64,000 nt of DNA from Paracidovorax wautersii (lineage in GTDB: Bacteria > Pseudomonadota > Gammaproteobacteria > Burkholderiales > Burkholderiaceae_C): NCBI RefSeq assembly GCF_900113035.1, contig NZ_FONX01000005.1:186001-250000 (forward strand), in the 5' to 3' direction. The position numbers were made by a program, and so were the translations under genes. The notes under the pieces were generated by a model. That model worked only from the letters and a program-made list of their open reading frames with translations. It was not told the DNA's origin and did not search any database. This document shows, piece after piece, positions 55,338 through 63,432 of this stretch (position 1 is its first letter; the number at the start of each line of letters is the position of its first letter).

Positions 55338-57047
55338 TCAAGCCTTCTGCTGCACGTAGCGGCCGGGCGCGGGCTCGATGGCCTTGAAGCGCGCGCCCCG
55401 GCCATAGGCCTTGGGCGCGGCGATCTGCCGGCCGGCATGGCCGCTGAGCCAGGCGGACCAGTCGGTCCACCAGCTGCCCGGGTGTTCCTTGGCGCCGGCC
55501 AGCCAGTCGTCGATGCCGGCGGGCAGCTTGCCGTCCTCGCGGGTCCAGTGGCTGCGCTTTTTCTTGGCGGGTGGGTTGATCACGCCGGCGATGTGGCCGG
55601 AGGCGCCCATCACGAAGCGCTTGGGGCCGGGCAGTACCTGGGTGGATGCATAGGCCGCGCCGATGGGCACGATATGGTCCTCGCGCGAGCCGTAGATATA
55701 GACGGGCAGATCGACCAGGTTCATGTCGATCTGCTCGCCGCACACGGTGAGCTTGCCCGGCTTGACCAGGTTGTTCTCGAGGTAGAAGTTGCGCAGGTAC
55801 CAGGCGTAGTAGGGCCCGGGCAGGTTGGTGGCGTCGCTGTTCCAGTAGAGCAGGTCGAACGGCGGCGGCGTCTCGCCCTTGAGGTAGTTGCCCACCACGT
55901 AGTTCCAGACCAGATCGTTCGGCCGCAGGAAGCTGAAGGTGGATGCGAGGTCCTGCCCCTTCATCAGCCCGCCCTGGCCCATCTGCATCTCGCGGAAATG
56001 CACGAAGGCCTCGTCGATGAAGACGTCGAGGATGCCGGTGTCGGTGAAGTCGATCAGCGTGGTGAGGAAGGTGGCGCTGGCCACCGCGTCCTCGCCGCGC
56101 GCGGCCAGCACCGCCAGCGCGTTCGAGAGCATGGTGCCGCCCACGCAGAAGCCCAGGGCGTTGATCTGGTCGGCGCCGCTGATGTCCTGCACCTTGTGGA
56201 TGGCGGTGATGACGGCCTGCTCGATGTAGTCGTCCCAGGTGGACTGGGCCATGGACTCATCGGGATTGCGCCAGCTGACCACGAAGGTGCGGTGCCCTTC
56301 GGCCACGGCATGGCGGATCAGCGAATTCTCGGGCTGCAGGTCGAGGATGTAGTACTTGTTGATGCAGGGCGGCACCATCAGGAACGGCCGCTCGTACACC
56401 TTGGCCGTGAGCGGCTTGTATTCGATGAGCTGGAAGTATTCGTTCTCGAACACCACGGCGCCTTCGGTGGTGGCCACGTTGCGGCCGACCTCGAAGAGGC
56501 TCTCGTCGGTCATCGAGACATGGCCCTGGCGCAGGTCGTGCAGCAGGTTGGCGATGCCCTTGGCGATGCTCTCGCCCTGCGTGTCGATGGCCTTCTTCTG
56601 CGCCTCGGCGTTGAACGCCAGGAAGTTGCTGGGCGACATGGCCGCCATCCACTGCTCCACGCCGAAGCGGATGCGCGCACGGGCTTTCTCATCCCCTTCC
56701 ACCGCGTCGGCCAGGCCCATCAGGGTACGGGCGTTGAGCAGGTAGGCGGCGGCGGAAAAGCTCGACAGCGGGTTCTGCGCCCAGGCCTCGCTGGCGAAGC
56801 GCCGGTCGGCCACGGGGGCGGGCTTTTGCAGGCCGGCGCTCCAGAGGGCGCGGGCTTCTTCCAGGTATTGCTGCTGCAGCGCCGCCAGCTTGTCGGGCGC
56901 GAAGCTCACCGGAGCGTGCGGCTGGGTGGCGGTGGAGAGTGCGCCCAGGTCCACGGGCTGCATGGACTTCAGCGCCTGCGCCCAGCCGTCTCCGAAAAGA
57001 CGCTGGAATTGGCGGGCGCCCTCGGCCCACTGTGCGTCGGAATCCAT
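55338..57047 (-). CDS. phaC: class I poly(3-hydroxyalkanoate) synthase
   Basis: The 569-residue product polymerises (R)-3-hydroxyacyl-CoA into PHA on granules. The N-terminal PhaC_N domain (about 60-230) has QNPLSSFSAAAYLLNARTL and MVPPCINKYYILDL. The alpha/beta-hydrolase domain has the lipase-like box GFCVGGTM with catalytic Cys about 301, the Asp in IYGSREDHIVP, and the His in GASGHIAGVINPP. No phaE or phaR subunit is nearby, fitting class I. It has AGGAG before its ATG. The gene heads the pha series. Confidence 0.96.
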   Translation of the reverse strand: MDSDAQWAEGARQFQRLFGDGWAQALKSMQPVDLGALSTATQPHAPVSFAPDKLAALQQQYLEEARALWSAGLQKPAPVADRRFASEAWAQNPLSSFSAAAYLLNARTLMGLADAVEGDEKARARIRFGVEQWMAAMSPSNFLAFNAEAQKKAIDTQGESIAKGIANLLHDLRQGHVSMTDESLFEVGRNVATTEGAVVFENEYFQLIEYKPLTAKVYERPFLMVPPCINKYYILDLQPENSLIRHAVAEGHRTFVVSWRNPDESMAQSTWDDYIEQAVITAIHKVQDISGADQINALGFCVGGTMLSNALAVLAARGEDAVASATFLTTLIDFTDTGILDVFIDEAFVHFREMQMGQGGLMKGQDLASTFSFLRPNDLVWNYVVGNYLKGETPPPFDLLYWNSDATNLPGPYYAWYLRNFYLENNLVKPGKLTVCGEQIDMNLVDLPVYIYGSREDHIVPIGAAYASTQVLPGPKRFVMGASGHIAGVINPPAKKKRSHWTREDGKLPAGIDDWLAGAKEHPGSWWTDWSAWLSGHAGRQIAAPKAYGRGARFKAIEPAPGRYVQQKA

Positions 57048-57223
57048 AGTGCTTGTCTCCTATGTGATTGCGTTTCAGCTATCGAAACGATGCCTTGTAT
57101 TGTGAGGGCCATTGTTGTCCGTGGTCAGCATACAGCGCAACGGATCATGCTTTTTTCACGTTGTGCCGCCAGTCTGGCACGACTGCGCCGATGATCGCCC
57201 ATTGCCCAGGAGCTTCGCATTCC

Positions 57224-57592
57224 ATGTATCTCGTGCTGATCGGTTGGCTTTACGTGACCCTGATGATGGCGGTGGCCGAAGCCAACGCCGCCAACGGCAC
57301 GCTGCTGGGCGCTGCCATCACCTTCGTGCTCTACGGCCTGCTGCCCATGGGCATCGTGGGCTACATCCTGGGCACGCCGGCCCGCAAGCGGGCGCTGAAG
57401 GCGCGGCAGGCAGCGCAAGAAGAGGCCGCCGCCGCAGCGCAGCGGCGCACCGCGGGCGAGGCTTCAGCCGCGGCCAGCGGCCCCCTCCAGCCAGACGCAG
57501 GCGGCGAAGCGCCCGCTGCCGCCCAGGCGGGCGGTGTCGCGCCGGTGCGAGAAGAACCGGGCCGGGTCGGAGACGGTGCACCAGGCCGCTGA
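57224..57592 (+). CDS. small membrane protein overlapping pgeF
   Basis: The 122-residue product has two membrane segments in the first 50 residues (VLIGWLYVTLMMAVAEA and GAAITFVLYGLLPMGIVGYILG), then a basic helix (RKRALKARQAAQEEAAAAAQRR) and a low-complexity tail. The tail lies over the 3' end of the minus-strand pgeF gene (57464-57592), so its last 43 codons may be a by-product of that gene. The membrane part is convincing. It is divergent from phaC. Confidence 0.65.
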   Translation: MYLVLIGWLYVTLMMAVAEANAANGTLLGAAITFVLYGLLPMGIVGYILGTPARKRALKARQAAQEEAAAAAQRRTAGEASAAASGPLQPDAGGEAPAAAQAGGVAPVREEPGRVGDGAPGR

Positions 57593-58309
57593 GCCGTCGT
57601 TGCCGCTGATGTGCGCCACGCCCAGGGCCTGGAGCCGCCGCCTCGCCAGGCCCGCCAGATCGGCCAGGTATTTGCCCGCCACGCCCTGGGCCCTGAAGTG
57701 CGCGGCGGCGCCGGCATCGGTGGCGCAGAAGGCCTCGCGCACTTCCGCGCCCACCTCGAAAGCCTGCGGGCCGATGCAGGGCCCCAGCCACGCCAGCACC
57801 TCGCCCGCGTGCCTTTTCATGGCAGTCTGCCCGCATTCCTGGGGGGCCTGCGCCTGAAAAGATTTCAATACCGCCTCCAGCACGCCCTGGCCGCCCTCGC
57901 CCGCCAGCCCGCGCCAGCCGGCGTGGGCCGCGGCCACCCAGGAGCCGCTGCGGTCGGTGAACAGCACCGGTAGGCAGTCCGCCACCATGATGGTGCAGGC
58001 GATGCCCGGGGCCTGGGTCTCGCAGGCGTCGGCCACGCTGCCGTCGCGGGTGTCGGGCGAGAGGCCCAGCACCTCGCAGCCATGCACCTGCTGCAAGAAG
58101 ACGGGCCGGGCGCCGATCGCCGAGCGCAGCGCGGCCCGGTTGGCCTGCACGTCGGCAGCGCGGTCGCCAACATGGTCGCCCAGGTTGAGCGAGGCGTAGG
58201 GCGCCGCGCTCACGCCGCCCTCGCGGCTGGTGCAGACGGCACGGACATTCGCCGGTGCGGGCCAGTCGGGGCGCAGCCAGCCGGGCGGAACAGCCAAGTC
58301 GCCGCTCAT
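57464..58309 (-). CDS. pgeF: peptidoglycan-editing / multicopper polyphenol oxidase family (YfiH)
   Basis: The 281-residue product belongs to the YfiH/PgeF family (laccase-domain, DUF152). SLNLGDHVGDRAADVQANR, VFLQQVHGCEVL, TIMVADCLPVLFTD, AAAHAGWRGLAGEG and AWLGPCIGPQAFEVG carry the His/Cys zinc site. The C-terminal HISGNDGSAAWCTVSDPARFFSHRRD is typical. Relatives hydrolyse mis-incorporated amino acids from cell-wall precursors or act on purine nucleosides. ATG 58309 overlaps the upstream isomerase stop (ATGA). Confidence 0.92.
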   Translation of the reverse strand: MSGDLAVPPGWLRPDWPAPANVRAVCTSREGGVSAAPYASLNLGDHVGDRAADVQANRAALRSAIGARPVFLQQVHGCEVLGLSPDTRDGSVADACETQAPGIACTIMVADCLPVLFTDRSGSWVAAAHAGWRGLAGEGGQGVLEAVLKSFQAQAPQECGQTAMKRHAGEVLAWLGPCIGPQAFEVGAEVREAFCATDAGAAAHFRAQGVAGKYLADLAGLARRRLQALGVAHISGNDGSAAWCTVSDPARFFSHRRDTARLGGSGRFAACVWLEGAAGRG

Positions 58310-58974
58310 GCTTCGAAATCCGGGCAGGCCGAGGGATGGGCGCGCTGGAAGGCGGGCAGCGCGCTGGCGGCCTCGAAGGCCGCGAGGGTGAGCGGCAGGC
58401 CCTCGAGCGGCACCTTGAAGCGCTGGGCATTGAAGATCTGCGGCACCAGGCAGCAATCGGCCAGGGTGGGCTGATCGCCCCAGCACAGGCGCGAAGGCGG
58501 CAGGCCGGCTGCGGCACGGGCCTGCGCCAGCAGGGCCAGCTGGCGCTCGAAGGCCTCCAGGCCGCTGCGCGTCCAGTGGTGGTACCAGGCGTTCTTGGCG
58601 TCTTCGCCGTGCTGCAGCTCCTGCGTGAGGTGGCGCAGCACGCGCAGGTTGTTCAGCGGGTGGATCTCGCAGGCGATCATCTGCGCCAGCGCGCGCACCC
58701 GGGCGCGGCCCAGGGCATCGGCGGGCAGCAGCGGCGGCTCGGGGTGCGTCTCGTCCAGGTATTCGATGATGGCCAGGGACTGGGTGAGCACGTCGCCCGC
58801 ATCCGTCTCCAGCGCCGGCACCAGGGCGTCGCCCACCCGGGCGGCATAGTCCGGCGCCCGGTGCTCCGCCCGCACGAGGTGCACCGGCACATAGTCGAAC
58901 GGCAGGCCCTTGCACTGCAGCGCGATGCGCACGCGGTACGACGCCGAGGAGCGGAAGTAGGTAAAGAGCTTCAT
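58306..58974 (-). CDS. maleylacetoacetate / maleylpyruvate isomerase (zeta-class GST)
   Basis: The 222-residue glutathione-dependent isomerase has KLFTYFRSSASYRVRIALQCKG (seen as TYFRSSASYRVRIAL), the zeta-GST signature SS.....RVRIAL with the glutathione-activating Ser. LTQSLAIIEYLDETHP and CWGDQPTLADCCLVPQIFNA follow. It isomerises maleylacetoacetate or maleylpyruvate. A divergent FAA-hydrolase gene lies 176 bp away, so the pair could finish homogentisate or gentisate breakdown (maiA/fahA or nagL/nagK). The start is ATG 58974; the longer open frame upstream has no similarity. Confidence 0.9.
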   Translation of the reverse strand: MKLFTYFRSSASYRVRIALQCKGLPFDYVPVHLVRAEHRAPDYAARVGDALVPALETDAGDVLTQSLAIIEYLDETHPEPPLLPADALGRARVRALAQMIACEIHPLNNLRVLRHLTQELQHGEDAKNAWYHHWTRSGLEAFERQLALLAQARAAAGLPPSRLCWGDQPTLADCCLVPQIFNAQRFKVPLEGLPLTLAAFEAASALPAFQRAHPSACPDFEA

Positions 58975-59150
58975 GGTGCGGCAAGCATAGCGGGCGGCAG
59001 TGGCCGCCGAGCCTGCGAAGCCCCCCGGGCCATGGCACACTGCAACGCGCAAATAAAGCAACAAGAGCGGCTGGCAGCCCTCCCTGCGAGGGCGCTTCGG
59101 GCCAGGCTCGGCCGGCGGCCGCTCGCACAACAGAAAAGGCAGACATTTCC

Positions 59151-59849
59151 ATGAGCAGCTACGTGATTCCCGCGCCGGCCCAGGCCAGCGTTCCCGTCCT
59201 CGGTTCAGCCAGCCGTTTCCCCGTCCACCGCATCTATTGCGTGGGCCGCAACTACGAAGAACACGCCAAGGAGATGGGCTTCACCGGCCGCGAGCCGCCT
59301 TTCTTCTTCCTCAAGCCCGCCGACGCCGTGCTGCCCGTGGACGCGGGCCAGACGGGCAGCCTGCCCTACCCCAGCCTCACGGCCAACCTGCACCATGAGA
59401 TCGAGCTGGTGGTCGCCATCGGCAAGGGCGGCAAGGACATCAAGGCGGCCGACGCGCTCGGCCATATCTGGGGCTATGCCGTGGGCCTGGACATGACCCG
59501 CCGCGACCTGCAGAACGAGATGAAGAAGCAGGGCCGCCCCTGGAGCATCGGCAAGGGCTTCGACGCCAGCGCGCCCATCGGCCCCATCACGCCGGCCGCG
59601 CAGGCGGGCGACGTGGCCAACGCCGCGATCTGGCTGCAGGTCAACGGCACCGACCGGCAGCGCAGCACCGTCACGCAGCTGATCTGGAACATCGCCGAGA
59701 CCATCGAGCACCTGTCGGCCGCCTGGGAGCTGCAGCCCGGCGACCTGATCTTCACCGGCACGCCCGAAGGCGTGGGCGCGGTGGTGCGCGGCGACACGCT
59801 CGAAGGCGGCATCGACGGCCTGGGCACGCTGTGCCTCTCCGTGGCCTGA
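59151..59849 (+). CDS. fumarylacetoacetate-hydrolase family protein (fumarylpyruvate hydrolase-like)
   Basis: The 232-residue short-form FAH-fold enzyme has RIYCVGRNYEEHAKEMGF, FFFLKPADAVLP, the metal Glu residues in HHEIELVVAIGKGG, GYAVGLDMTRRDLQNEMKK with metal Asp, and FTGTPEGVGAVVRGD. Length (about 230) fits fumarylpyruvate hydrolase or acylpyruvate hydrolase rather than the 420-residue fumarylacetoacetase. With the divergent isomerase, gentisate-type ring cleavage is the best guess. The dioxygenase is not in the window. Confidence 0.92.
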   Translation: MSSYVIPAPAQASVPVLGSASRFPVHRIYCVGRNYEEHAKEMGFTGREPPFFFLKPADAVLPVDAGQTGSLPYPSLTANLHHEIELVVAIGKGGKDIKAADALGHIWGYAVGLDMTRRDLQNEMKKQGRPWSIGKGFDASAPIGPITPAAQAGDVANAAIWLQVNGTDRQRSTVTQLIWNIAETIEHLSAAWELQPGDLIFTGTPEGVGAVVRGDTLEGGIDGLGTLCLSVA

Positions 59850-59862
59850 GCCGCGCCCAGCG

Positions 59863-59919
59863 ACTATCAAAACCATAGCTGCAATCCCTTGACCGACAAG
59901 GGCTGCAGCCATTTTCTGG
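59863..59919 (+). repeat. dispersed repeat, copy D
   Basis: It starts ACTATCAAAACCATAGCTGC, then AATCCCTTGACCGACAAG, and ends GGCTGCAGCCATTTT. It fills most of the 89-bp gap between the FAH and NUDIX genes. Its first half carries an inverted TATCAAAACCATA element shared with copy E. Confidence 0.75.
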
Positions 59920-59938
59920 ACTTCCAACCCTCTCACGC

Positions 59939-60487
59939 ATGACCCTCCGCCGCCCCATCAAGCATTGCCGCGAGTGCGGAACCGCCGTGGTCTATCGCGT
60001 GCCCGACGACGGCGACACCAAGCTGCGCGCCGTCTGCCCGGCCTGCGGCACGGTGCATTACGAGAACCCGCTGAACGTGGTGGGCACGGTGCCGGTGCTG
60101 GGCGACCGCGTGCTGCTGTGCCTGCGCAACATCGAGCCGCGCAAGGGCAAGTGGACCCTGCCGGCCGGCTTCATGGAGCTGGACGAGACCACGGCCGAAG
60201 GCGCCGCGCGTGAGACCGACGAGGAAGCCGGCGCGCAGATCCAGATGGGGCCGCTCTTTTCGGTGCTGAACGTGCCGCGCGTGGGGCAGGTGCATTTCTT
60301 CTACCTCGCCACGCTGCAGAGCGACGTCTTCGACCCCGGCTTCGAGACCATCGAGGCGCGGCTCTTCACCGAAGACGAGATCCCCTGGGACGAGATCGCC
60401 TTCCGCACCGTGCGGGTAACGCTGGAGAAATACTTCGCCGACCGCCGCGCCGGCGCCTTCGGCATGCACTGCGTCGATATCGACTGA
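59939..60487 (+). CDS. NUDIX hydrolase with N-terminal zinc ribbon
   Basis: The 182-residue product has four Cys in CRECG and CPACG spaced as a zinc ribbon in the first 40 residues. The NUDIX box follows: G-F-M-E-L-D-E-T at about residues 77-84, then AARETDEEAGA, giving the G...E...REUxEE.G pattern. The layout resembles NudC-like and ADP-ribose or NADH pyrophosphatases of about 180 residues (COG1051 type). It hydrolyses a nucleoside-diphosphate-linked compound; which one is not predictable. Confidence 0.9.
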   Translation: MTLRRPIKHCRECGTAVVYRVPDDGDTKLRAVCPACGTVHYENPLNVVGTVPVLGDRVLLCLRNIEPRKGKWTLPAGFMELDETTAEGAARETDEEAGAQIQMGPLFSVLNVPRVGQVHFFYLATLQSDVFDPGFETIEARLFTEDEIPWDEIAFRTVRVTLEKYFADRRAGAFGMHCVDID

Positions 60488-60577
60488 CGCGGCCACCACG
60501 GTCCGGCCTGGCCCGGGCCGTCGCTTTCCACGCCGGCCACGACGCCGGCCCCCTTCCCCACCGCTTTCCCTTCCCCC

Positions 60578-61912
60578 ATGACCGACGACCTGCAACGCCT
60601 GCGCCGTGGCGAGCTGGCCGGTGCGCGCACGCTGCGCATCGCCGCCGACCTGGAGCACTTCCCCCGCGAGGTGTTCGACCTGGCCGACACATTGGAGGTG
60701 CTCGACCTCTCCGGCAACCGCCTCTCGGCCCTGCCGGACGACCTGCACCGGCTGCATCGACTGAAGGTGTTCTTCGCCTCGTCCAACCGCTTCACCGAAC
60801 TGCCCGCCGCCCTGGGCGCCTGCCCGCAGCTGGAGATGGTCGGCTTCAAGGCCAACCGCATCGCCCACGTGCCGGCCCAGGCGCTGCCCGAGCGGCTGCG
60901 CTGGCTGATCCTGACCGACAACGCCGTCACCGAGCTGCCCGACGCGCTGGGCGAGCGCCCCCGCCTGCAAAAGCTGATGCTGGCCGGCAACCAGCTCAAG
61001 GCCCTGCCTGAAACGCTGCGCCAGTGCCACGCGCTGGAGTTGCTGCGCATCGCCGCCAACCGGCTGGACGCCCTGCCCGGCTGGCTGGCCGAGCTGCCGC
61101 GCCTCTCGTGGCTGGCCATCGGCGGCAACGCCTTCAACGAAGCCGTCGAGGCGCGCGCACGCGGCGGCCAGGCCAACGGCGCTGTGGACTGGGCCGGCCT
61201 GCAGCTGGGCGCGCTGCTGGGCGAAGGCGCGTCGGGCCGCATCCTGGCGGGCACGCTGGGCGCGGGCCCTGGCGGGCAGGACGTGGCCGTCAAGCTCTTC
61301 AAGGGCGAAGTGACCAGCGACGGCTGGCCGCTCACCGAGATGGCCGCCAGCCTCGCCGCCGGCCGCCATCCCCGGCTGATTCCCGTGCTGGGCCGGCTCG
61401 AAGGCCACCCGGAGGGCGCCCAGGGCCTGGTCATGGAACGCATCGCCCCGGCCTACCGCACGCTGGCCGGCCCGCCCAGCTTCGAGAGCTGCACCCGCGA
61501 CGTCTATCCCGCCGGGCTGCGCCTGCCGACAAGGGTGGCCCTGTCCATCGCGGCGGACGTGGCATCGGCGCTCGCGCACCTGCACGCGAGCGGCCTGGTG
61601 CATGGCGACCTCTACGCCCACAACCTGCTGTGGCGCCCGGATGCCGCCCCCGGCCAGGCCTGCGGCCTGCTGGGCGACTTCGGCGCCGCCGCCTTCGCAC
61701 CGCCCGGCCCGCTGGGCGATGCCCTGCGCCGCATGGACGTGCGCGCCTTCGGCGTGCTGCTGGCCGAGCTGTGCGAACACGCCGACGGCCCACTGCTGCC
61801 GGGCGGCGATGCGCCCGCGCTGGCCCAGGCATGCCTGAGCGAAGCGCCAGCCGCCCGGCCGGATGCCACCGCGCTGGCGGCCTGCACGGCCCAGTGGGTG
61901 ACCTCCGCCTGA
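60578..61912 (+). CDS. leucine-rich-repeat / protein-kinase fusion
   Basis: The 444-residue product has two parts. Residues about 15-190 hold seven LRRs of the plant/bacterial short type (LEVLDLSGNRLSALPDDL, LRWLILTDNAVTELPDAL, LQKLMLAGNQLKALPETL). Residues about 205-440 form a protein kinase: glycine loop LGEGASGRI, Lys239 in VAVKLF, catalytic HGDLYAHNLLW with Asp344 (HGD, so non-RD), and metal-binding DFG at 367-369. No signal peptide or membrane segment is present, so it is cytoplasmic. It resembles LRR-kinases found in scattered proteobacteria; substrates are unknown. It stands between NUDIX and a convergent flavoprotein gene. Confidence 0.9.
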   Translation: MTDDLQRLRRGELAGARTLRIAADLEHFPREVFDLADTLEVLDLSGNRLSALPDDLHRLHRLKVFFASSNRFTELPAALGACPQLEMVGFKANRIAHVPAQALPERLRWLILTDNAVTELPDALGERPRLQKLMLAGNQLKALPETLRQCHALELLRIAANRLDALPGWLAELPRLSWLAIGGNAFNEAVEARARGGQANGAVDWAGLQLGALLGEGASGRILAGTLGAGPGGQDVAVKLFKGEVTSDGWPLTEMAASLAAGRHPRLIPVLGRLEGHPEGAQGLVMERIAPAYRTLAGPPSFESCTRDVYPAGLRLPTRVALSIAADVASALAHLHASGLVHGDLYAHNLLWRPDAAPGQACGLLGDFGAAAFAPPGPLGDALRRMDVRAFGVLLAELCEHADGPLLPGGDAPALAQACLSEAPAARPDATALAACTAQWVTSA

Positions 61913-61920
61913 ACGCCCGG

Positions 61921-62571
61921 TCAGTACAGATCGCTGCGCACGGCCTGGCTGTAGCGCGCGTCCGCCTCGGCCACCTGCGAGGCATCCAGGCCCAGCACGG
62001 CGGCCTTCATGCGTCCGGGGGTGGGCAATGCATCGCGGTCCAGCTGCGACTGTGGTGCCCAGAGCCGTGCGCGGTGGATGGCCTTGCCGCAGTGGAACAG
62101 CGTTTCGTCGATGGCGACGACCACCGCGAGCTTGGGCCGTTTGCCGCCTTCGGCCAGCTGTTCCAGCAGTTCCGCCGCCTGCGAGAGCCTGGCGCGGCCG
62201 TTGATGCGCATGAAGATGTCCAGGCCCGGGAACAGGAAGAGCATGGCCACGCGGTCATCCTCGCCCAGATTGCGCAAGGAGGCGATGCGGTTGTTGCCCG
62301 GCCAGTCGGCGAAGGCCACGGTGTGCTCGTCCAGCACATGCACGAAGCCCGGTGGCCCGCCGCGAGGGGAAGCATCGAGCCCGTCGTCTCCGGCCGTCGC
62401 CAGGCAGAAGAAGCTGGCGGCGCGCAGGTATTCGACATGGAACGGCGTGAGCGCCGGCAGCACGCCCCGGGTGATGGATTCGGACGGCGGGGCGTAGAGC
62501 TGCTCCAGGTCGAGGGTGTGCCGCGTGCGGTCGGGGGCTGGAGCGGAGGGAGGAGCGATGTGTTGCGTCAT
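61921..62571 (-). CDS. PPOX-type FMN-binding flavoprotein (pyridoxamine-phosphate-oxidase-like)
   Basis: The 216-residue split-barrel flavoprotein has FFCLATAGDDGLDASPRGGPPGFV, an FMN-binding strand pair (given here only by its core LATAGDDGLDASPRGG), then FADWPGNNRIASLRNL, RVAMLFLFPG and RINGRARL. The form fits the MSMEG_1061-type FMN-dependent PPOX family, not PdxH. Members reduce F420-like or FMN-dependent substrates or are uncharacterised. It is divergent from the AraC regulator, with 69 bp between, so that regulator may control it. Confidence 0.88.
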   Translation of the reverse strand: MTQHIAPPSAPAPDRTRHTLDLEQLYAPPSESITRGVLPALTPFHVEYLRAASFFCLATAGDDGLDASPRGGPPGFVHVLDEHTVAFADWPGNNRIASLRNLGEDDRVAMLFLFPGLDIFMRINGRARLSQAAELLEQLAEGGKRPKLAVVVAIDETLFHCGKAIHRARLWAPQSQLDRDALPTPGRMKAAVLGLDASQVAEADARYSQAVRSDLY

Positions 62572-62640
62572 GGCTCCATGCTAGGAAGCCGCGCCGCGGG
62601 CTGCTAATCTGCCTGAGCCATTCCGTATCGCGATCACGCC

Positions 62641-63432
62641 ATGTCTTCCACCGCCGCCTGGCTCGACCTGCACGACGACGACAGCGGCCCGCCGGTGGTC
62701 GGCCGGGCGGACACGCTGGTCAACCACGACACCGCCCCGCACAGCCACGCCCGCGGCCAGCTGATCGGCTGCGGGCGTGGCGTGCTGAGCGTGGGGTCCG
62801 ATGCGGGCCACTGGGTCGTGCCGGCGCGGCATGCGGTATGGATACCGCCGTGGCACGCGCATTCGGCGCGCATGCATGGCGCCTTCACCGGCTGGTCGCT
62901 CTACGTGGCCCGTCCCGCCTGCGCCGGCCTGCCGGTGGCGCCCTGCACCCTGGCCGTCACGCCGCTGCTGTGGGAGGCCGCACTGCGCTGCGCCCAGCGC
63001 GCCAGCGCCGCGCCCGATGCGGCGCAGGATCGGCTGGCGGAGGTCATCGTCGATGAAATCCGGGGCCTGGCGCCGCAGCCGCTGGGCCTGCCGCTGCCGG
63101 GCGATGCACGCCTGCTGCGCATCGCCAACGCCTTGCTGGCCGAGCCCGCCCAGCGCCGGCCCCTGCAGGACTGGGCCGCCTGGGCCGGTCTTTCGGCCCG
63201 CACGCTGAGCCGCCGCTTCGTGGCGGAAACCAGCCTCAGCTTCACGGCGTGGACGCAGCGCGTGCGGCTGCTGCGCTCGCTCGAACTGCTGGCGGGCGGG
63301 CAGCCGGTCACGCAGGTGGCGCTGGAGCTGGGCTACGACAGCGTCAGCGCCTTCATCGCCCTCTTCAAGCGCGAGCTGGGCTGCACGCCTGCGGCCTACT
63401 TCGGCCGGCAGGCACAGCCGGCCGCTACTTGA
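62641..63432 (+). CDS. AraC-family transcriptional regulator
   Basis: The 263-residue product has an N-terminal cupin-like effector domain (HDTAPHSHARGQLIGCGRG, VVPARHAVWIPPWHAHSARM), then a C-terminal AraC DNA-binding domain with two helix-turn-helices (LQDWAAWAGLSARTLSRRF and VTQVALELGYDSVSAFIALF, ending RELGCTPAAYF). Its RmlC-like N-terminus with the WIPPWHAH block is common in regulators of efflux or detoxification genes. It is divergent from the PPOX gene, which is the likely target. The stop overlaps the convergent binding-protein stop by 8 bp. Confidence 0.92.
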   Translation: MSSTAAWLDLHDDDSGPPVVGRADTLVNHDTAPHSHARGQLIGCGRGVLSVGSDAGHWVVPARHAVWIPPWHAHSARMHGAFTGWSLYVARPACAGLPVAPCTLAVTPLLWEAALRCAQRASAAPDAAQDRLAEVIVDEIRGLAPQPLGLPLPGDARLLRIANALLAEPAQRRPLQDWAAWAGLSARTLSRRFVAETSLSFTAWTQRVRLLRSLELLAGGQPVTQVALELGYDSVSAFIALFKRELGCTPAAYFGRQAQPAAT

